Assembly (NCBI GenBank): GCA_039193385.1
Contig: JBCCWR010000098.1
Span: forward strand, 1-8,791
Source of the DNA: JBCCWR01 sp039193385
Lineage (GTDB): Bacteria; Verrucomicrobiota; Verrucomicrobiia; Methylacidiphilales; JBCCWR01
Direction: 5' to 3'
DNA: 8,791 bases
Of this stretch, positions 6,063-8,791 are shown piece by piece. The translations under genes were made by a program, and so were the position numbers. A model generated the notes under the pieces. The model did not search any database and was not told the origin of the DNA. It worked only from the letters and a program-made list of their open reading frames with translations. Positions within the stretch are counted from its first letter, which is position 1. Each line of letters starts with the position of its first letter.

Positions 6063-6887
6063 ATGCCTGAGCTAGCAGAAGTAGAGTTCTATAAAAAACG
6101 CTGGGATGTCGGTATAAATGACACAGTCGATAGTGTTTTCGTGCATAAGAATGCTCAAGTTTTTCGACGCTGTCAGGCAGCAAAAGTTGCTAAAATTCTT
6201 AAAGCAAGAAAGCTGATAGCATCTCAATGTCATGGTAAGCAAATGCTTTTTTCCTTTTCCGGCGGAGTATGGTTGGCCATTCATCTTGGAATGACAGGCA
6301 AGTTATTCTGTGTTGATAAAGAGTTCTCATATAGTCAGGGAAGGCATGATCATCTTGTTTTAAAGCAGAAGAAACGCTTTCTAATTTTTCAGGACCCTCG
6401 TTGTTTTGGCGCAGTTAAAGTAGGTGATGATGGGAGTATACCTAAATGGTGGCATAATCTACCCTCTGAAATTCTAAGTGATGCATTTAAAAAGCCGATG
6501 CTGCATAAGTGGGCAGTGCGTCATGGGAGATTAGCGGTCAAAGCGTTATGGCTTAAGCAGGATTATTTTCCAGGTATCGGAAATTGGATGGCAGATGAAA
6601 TTCTCTGGAGAGCTAAAATACATCCTGCTAGGAAAGCAGCATCCCTGACTGTTGAAGAACTTGATCTATTATGGCGAGTGACAAGAGAAGTCAGCAGAGA
6701 TGCCTTGCGCGTTATTGGAAAAGATTGGAGTGATCCACCTGAACACTGGCTTTTTCAACACCGTTGGCGTGATGGAGGGCGTTGTCCGATTGATAATACA
6801 GCGCTTATTAGAATAGAAGTGGGGGGGAGAACGAGTTGTTATTGTCCAACGTGTCAGCCTGAACACAACCAGCTTGAACTTATTTAA
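6063..6887 (+). CDS. Fpg/Nei (MutM-type) family DNA glycosylase/AP lyase
   Basis: This bifunctional base-excision repair enzyme removes oxidised bases and nicks the abasic site. The start is ATG at 6063, not the TTG two codons upstream, because the chemistry needs Pro as the mature N-terminus: P2 and E3 of MPELAEVE are the nucleophile and acid catalyst. Also present are K59 (HGKQ), HLGMTGKL (74-81), QDPRCFG (110-116) and the helix-two-turn-helix segment FPGIGNWMADEILW (169-182). The C-terminal finger aligns position for position with E. coli Fpg but has C241, D244, C261 and C264: the second zinc cysteine is Asp, and an extra C259 sits two residues before C261. R256 of the finger loop is kept. 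Length is 274, normal. Whether its substrate range is Fpg-like (8-oxoguanine) or Nei-like (oxidised pyrimidines) is not decided. Its stop overlaps the gdhA stop. Confidence 0.9.
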   Translation: MPELAEVEFYKKRWDVGINDTVDSVFVHKNAQVFRRCQAAKVAKILKARKLIASQCHGKQMLFSFSGGVWLAIHLGMTGKLFCVDKEFSYSQGRHDHLVLKQKKRFLIFQDPRCFGAVKVGDDGSIPKWWHNLPSEILSDAFKKPMLHKWAVRHGRLAVKALWLKQDYFPGIGNWMADEILWRAKIHPARKAASLTVEELDLLWRVTREVSRDALRVIGKDWSDPPEHWLFQHRWRDGGRCPIDNTALIRIEVGGRTSCYCPTCQPEHNQLELI

Positions 6888-8239
6888 ACCACTCCATAGG
6901 CCAGCATAGCGTCTGCCACTTTGATAAATCCAGCGATGTTTGAGCCTTTGACATAATCAATGGATCCATCTTTCTGCTGGCCATGTTGAGCACATTTTTT
7001 GTGAATCCCGTGCATGATTTCCTGAAGCTTTGCATCTACTTCGCCCTGAGACCAGCTGATACGTAAAGCGTTTTGACTTTGCTCCAATCCGGATACTGCA
7101 ACACCACCAGCATTAGCTGCTTTGCCTGGTCCGTAAAGAATGCCAGCATGGTGTAGGATACGTGCGCCCTGATGAGTTGTCGGCATATTTGCGCCCTCAG
7201 CTACAGCAAGGACATTATTCTTCACGAGTTCTTCAGCATCTTTTTCATCAAGCTCATTTTGAGTTGCGCAAGGGAAGGCTAGATCACATGGAATAACCCA
7301 GGGACGTTTATTAGGATGAAATTCGCAGCCGAAATTTTCAGCATATTCGCTGATACGTCCGCGTTTGACTTCCTTGAGTTCCTTGAGCCATTCAAGTTTT
7401 TCATAGTTAATACCGTCTGAGTCATAAATAAAACCACTGGAGTCTGAAGCTGCTACAACATTGGCTCCAAGGCTATTTAGTTTTTGAATACAATAAAGTG
7501 CGACATTACCAGAACCCGATACCACGCATCTTTTACCCTTAACGGTATCATTGATGTGATTAAGCATATTTTCTGTGAAATAAACGGCTCCGTATCCAGT
7601 TGCTTCTTTACGGACAAGACTGCCCCCAAAAGATAGGCCCTTTCCAGTAATGGTTCCCGTAAATCTGTTCCTTAATCTTTTGTAATAACCGAAAAGATAG
7701 CTGATCTCGCGTGCGCCTACACCGATATCTCCTGCTGGCACATCCGTATCCTCACCAATATGTCTATGCAGTTCGACCATCAATGATTGGCAAAATCGCA
7801 TGACTTCATGGTCAGATTTTCCTTTAGGATCAAAATTTGCACCACCTTTGGCACCTCCCATTGGTAGATCAGTCAGGCTATTCTTGAAGACTTGTTCAAA
7901 ACCAAGGAACTTTAATACGCTAAGAGTAACAGAAGGATGAAACCGCATTCCCCCTTTGTAAGGGCCGATAGAATTATTAAACTGAACACGCCAGGCACGG
8001 TTTGTATGAATGTGGCCGTTATCATCTTCCCAACAGACACGGAAGGTAATGATGCGGTCAGGCTCTGTCATTCGCTCAAGAATACAAGCATCTTTATACT
8101 TAGGATTTTCTAGAATAAATGGAGTGAGTGTATCAGCAACTTCTTTAACAGCTTGATGAAATTCATTTTCTCCTGGATTTCTCTCAATGACTTTAGTCAT
8201 GAATGATTCGATTTCATGATCAATTAGGCTTTTGCTCAT
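6884..8239 (-). CDS. gdhA: NADP-type glutamate dehydrogenase (hexameric GdhA)
   Basis: GdhA reductively aminates 2-oxoglutarate to glutamate using ammonium and NADPH. The 451-residue length matches the small hexameric class. Substrate-domain motifs are RVQFNNSIGPYKGGMRFHP (84-102), LPMGGAKGGANFDPKGKSD (125-143) with catalytic K131, and PAGDIGVG (168-175) with catalytic D171. The Rossmann domain carries VVSGSGNVA (239-247) and ASDSSGF. The usual PMGGGKGG is PMGGAKGG, a mild change. ATG at 8239 is chosen by fit to the family N-terminus; no Shine-Dalgarno sequence precedes it, and the candidate promoter lies so close that the message could be leaderless. Upstream is a divergent folate gene, 133 bases away. 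Its 3' end shares TTAA with the stop of the DNA glycosylase gene, leaving no intergenic terminator. Confidence 0.96.
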   Translation of the reverse strand: MSKSLIDHEIESFMTKVIERNPGENEFHQAVKEVADTLTPFILENPKYKDACILERMTEPDRIITFRVCWEDDNGHIHTNRAWRVQFNNSIGPYKGGMRFHPSVTLSVLKFLGFEQVFKNSLTDLPMGGAKGGANFDPKGKSDHEVMRFCQSLMVELHRHIGEDTDVPAGDIGVGAREISYLFGYYKRLRNRFTGTITGKGLSFGGSLVRKEATGYGAVYFTENMLNHINDTVKGKRCVVSGSGNVALYCIQKLNSLGANVVAASDSSGFIYDSDGINYEKLEWLKELKEVKRGRISEYAENFGCEFHPNKRPWVIPCDLAFPCATQNELDEKDAEELVKNNVLAVAEGANMPTTHQGARILHHAGILYGPGKAANAGGVAVSGLEQSQNALRISWSQGEVDAKLQEIMHGIHKKCAQHGQQKDGSIDYVKGSNIAGFIKVADAMLAYGVV

Positions 8240-8245
8240 AAGATA

Positions 8246-8274
8246 ATTATTTAATTGGATAATCTGGTTGTAAA
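8246..8274 (-). promoter_or_regulatory. Candidate gdhA promoter, possibly giving a leaderless message
   Basis: On the minus strand TTTACA (8274-8269) and AATAAT (8251-8246) are spaced by 17 bases, each matching consensus at five of six positions. Only six bases separate the -10 box from the ATG at 8239, so transcription would begin at or beside the start codon. The region is very AT-rich, so this may be accidental. Confidence 0.35.
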
Positions 8275-8306
8275 TAAAATGTTAGAATTAGAAAATATAC
8301 AATAAA

Positions 8307-8336
8307 TTGCATGATTTATCTATGTAAAAATAGAAT
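8307..8336 (+). promoter_or_regulatory. Candidate promoter for the folate cyclo-ligase gene
   Basis: TTGCAT (8307-8312) and TAGAAT (8331-8336) are 18 bases apart. The -10 box is good (five of six) and the -35 box weak (three of six). Predicted transcription from about 8343 would give a leader of about 30 bases that includes a GGAGG sequence. Confidence 0.22.
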
Positions 8337-8354
8337 CTTTTATTTTGTTGTGAT

Positions 8355-8359
8355 GGAGG
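8355..8359 (+). promoter_or_regulatory. GGAGG ribosome-binding-like sequence, unusually far from its start
   Basis: This is the only strong Shine-Dalgarno match before a gene in the window. It sits 13 bases before the ATG at 8373, longer than the usual 5-9. It also lies inside a five-codon mini-frame (ATG at 8353, stop at 8365-8367) that ends five bases before the real start, so it may be coincidental. Confidence 0.3.
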
Positions 8360-8372
8360 CAGTGTAATCTTC

Positions 8373-8791
8373 ATGGATGTAGTGGAGGAGAAAAAACGTA
8401 TACGTAATGAAGTACGCGAAAAGCTAAAATCTATACGTGCGAAAGATTGTGAGGAAAATTCTTCCGTCATTATCAAAATCATAACCCAGATGGAAGAATG
8501 GAAAACCGCTTCAAAGGTGATGTTGTTCTTTCCCCTGCATAACGAACCACAGATTATAAGGCTTATGGAGATAGCATTAGCTGAAGAGAAATGTGTTATT
8601 TTACCTAAAGTCGTTCAAGATGATTTAGAAATTTATGATGTGAATGGTTTATCTGACTTAATTAAAGGATCGTATGGAATTATGGAGCCTATGCCAGAGA
8701 AATGCGTAAAAGCTGATTTTAGAGAGTTGGATTATATTCTAGTTCCGGGAATGGCTTTTGATCGTAGAGGTAATCGCTTAGGTCGTGGTGG
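8373..8791 (+). CDS. ygfA: 5-formyltetrahydrofolate cyclo-ligase, N-terminal part (cut by the right edge)
   Basis: This enzyme converts 5-formyltetrahydrofolate to 5,10-methenyltetrahydrofolate with ATP, recycling a folate storage or inhibitory form. The 139 visible residues start at ATG 8373. They show the family's opening basic helix (KKRIRNEVREKL, 7-18), LFFPLHNEPQI (51-61, the folate-side strand), GSYGIMEP (99-106) and VPGMAFDRRGNRLGRGG (from 124), which is the start of the signature VPGxAFDxxGxRLGxGGGYYDR. The remaining residues, normally about 50-60, lie beyond the window. No stop or frameshift is seen. It is divergent from gdhA. The folate role is unrelated to ammonium assimilation, so shared control is not implied. 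Confidence 0.9.
   Translation, partial: MDVVEEKKRIRNEVREKLKSIRAKDCEENSSVIIKIITQMEEWKTASKVMLFFPLHNEPQIIRLMEIALAEEKCVILPKVVQDDLEIYDVNGLSDLIKGSYGIMEPMPEKCVKADFRELDYILVPGMAFDRRGNRLGRG

Noticed and set aside
8240..8372. 6S RNA upstream of the folate cyclo-ligase gene, as in many Proteobacteria
   Set aside because: The whole spacer is 133 bases, shorter than 6S RNA (about 180), and lacks its long paired rod.
1..8791. Defence island, CRISPR array, transposon or prophage content
   Set aside because: I saw no regularly spaced repeats, transposase, integrase or phage-like genes; apart from the left edge, everything is core metabolism and repair.

Overview
The window looks like a chromosomal segment of a free-living Gram-negative bacterium, most likely a Verrucomicrobiota member of the Opitutia/Puniceicoccales type. 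That placement is inferred from the style of the Prs, Gnd, GdhA and ThiL proteins, the moderate G+C content (43% over 4081-4320 by hand count) and the near absence of Shine-Dalgarno sequences. It cannot be confirmed without a database search. Almost everything is core metabolism. I see no defence system, CRISPR array, insertion sequence, integrase, tRNA or rRNA.

Region by region: 1-428 holds the cut end of a secreted discoidin-domain (F5/8 type C) protein running rightwards into the start of an Ig-like domain, which breaks off abruptly. Facing it on the minus strand is a two-gene unit: a RelE/ParE-fold protein (594-974), then a short TonB-like membrane protein (382-597) whose end is also missing. 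The two truncated genes meet near position 420, where base composition also shifts. This is the oddest place in the window and may be a rearrangement or an assembly chimera. Positions 975-1169 are an AT-rich divergent control region. A rightward operon follows (1170-2946): a YfcE/MJ0936-type phosphoesterase, thiL (last step of thiamine diphosphate synthesis) and tsaE (tRNA t6A biogenesis ATPase). It runs tail-to-tail, with an 8-base overlap, into leftward prs (PRPP synthase, 2939-3907). gnd (6-phosphogluconate dehydrogenase, 4075-5580) diverges from prs and ends at a hairpin shared with a leftward cysteine-rich protein of unknown function (5620-5997). That gene diverges from an Fpg/Nei DNA glycosylase gene (6063-6887), whose stop codon overlaps the stop codon of leftward gdhA (NADP-type glutamate dehydrogenase, 6884-8239). 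The right edge cuts a rightward 5-formyltetrahydrofolate cyclo-ligase gene (8373 onward).

Functionally the genes are neighbours rather than one pathway. gnd makes ribulose-5-phosphate and NADPH. Its isomer ribose-5-phosphate feeds Prs, and NADPH feeds GdhA for ammonium assimilation. ThiL supplies the cofactor of transketolase. gnd and prs share a divergent promoter region, which fits supply and use of pentose phosphate. Repeated tail-to-tail overlaps and very short spacers show a compact gene layout.
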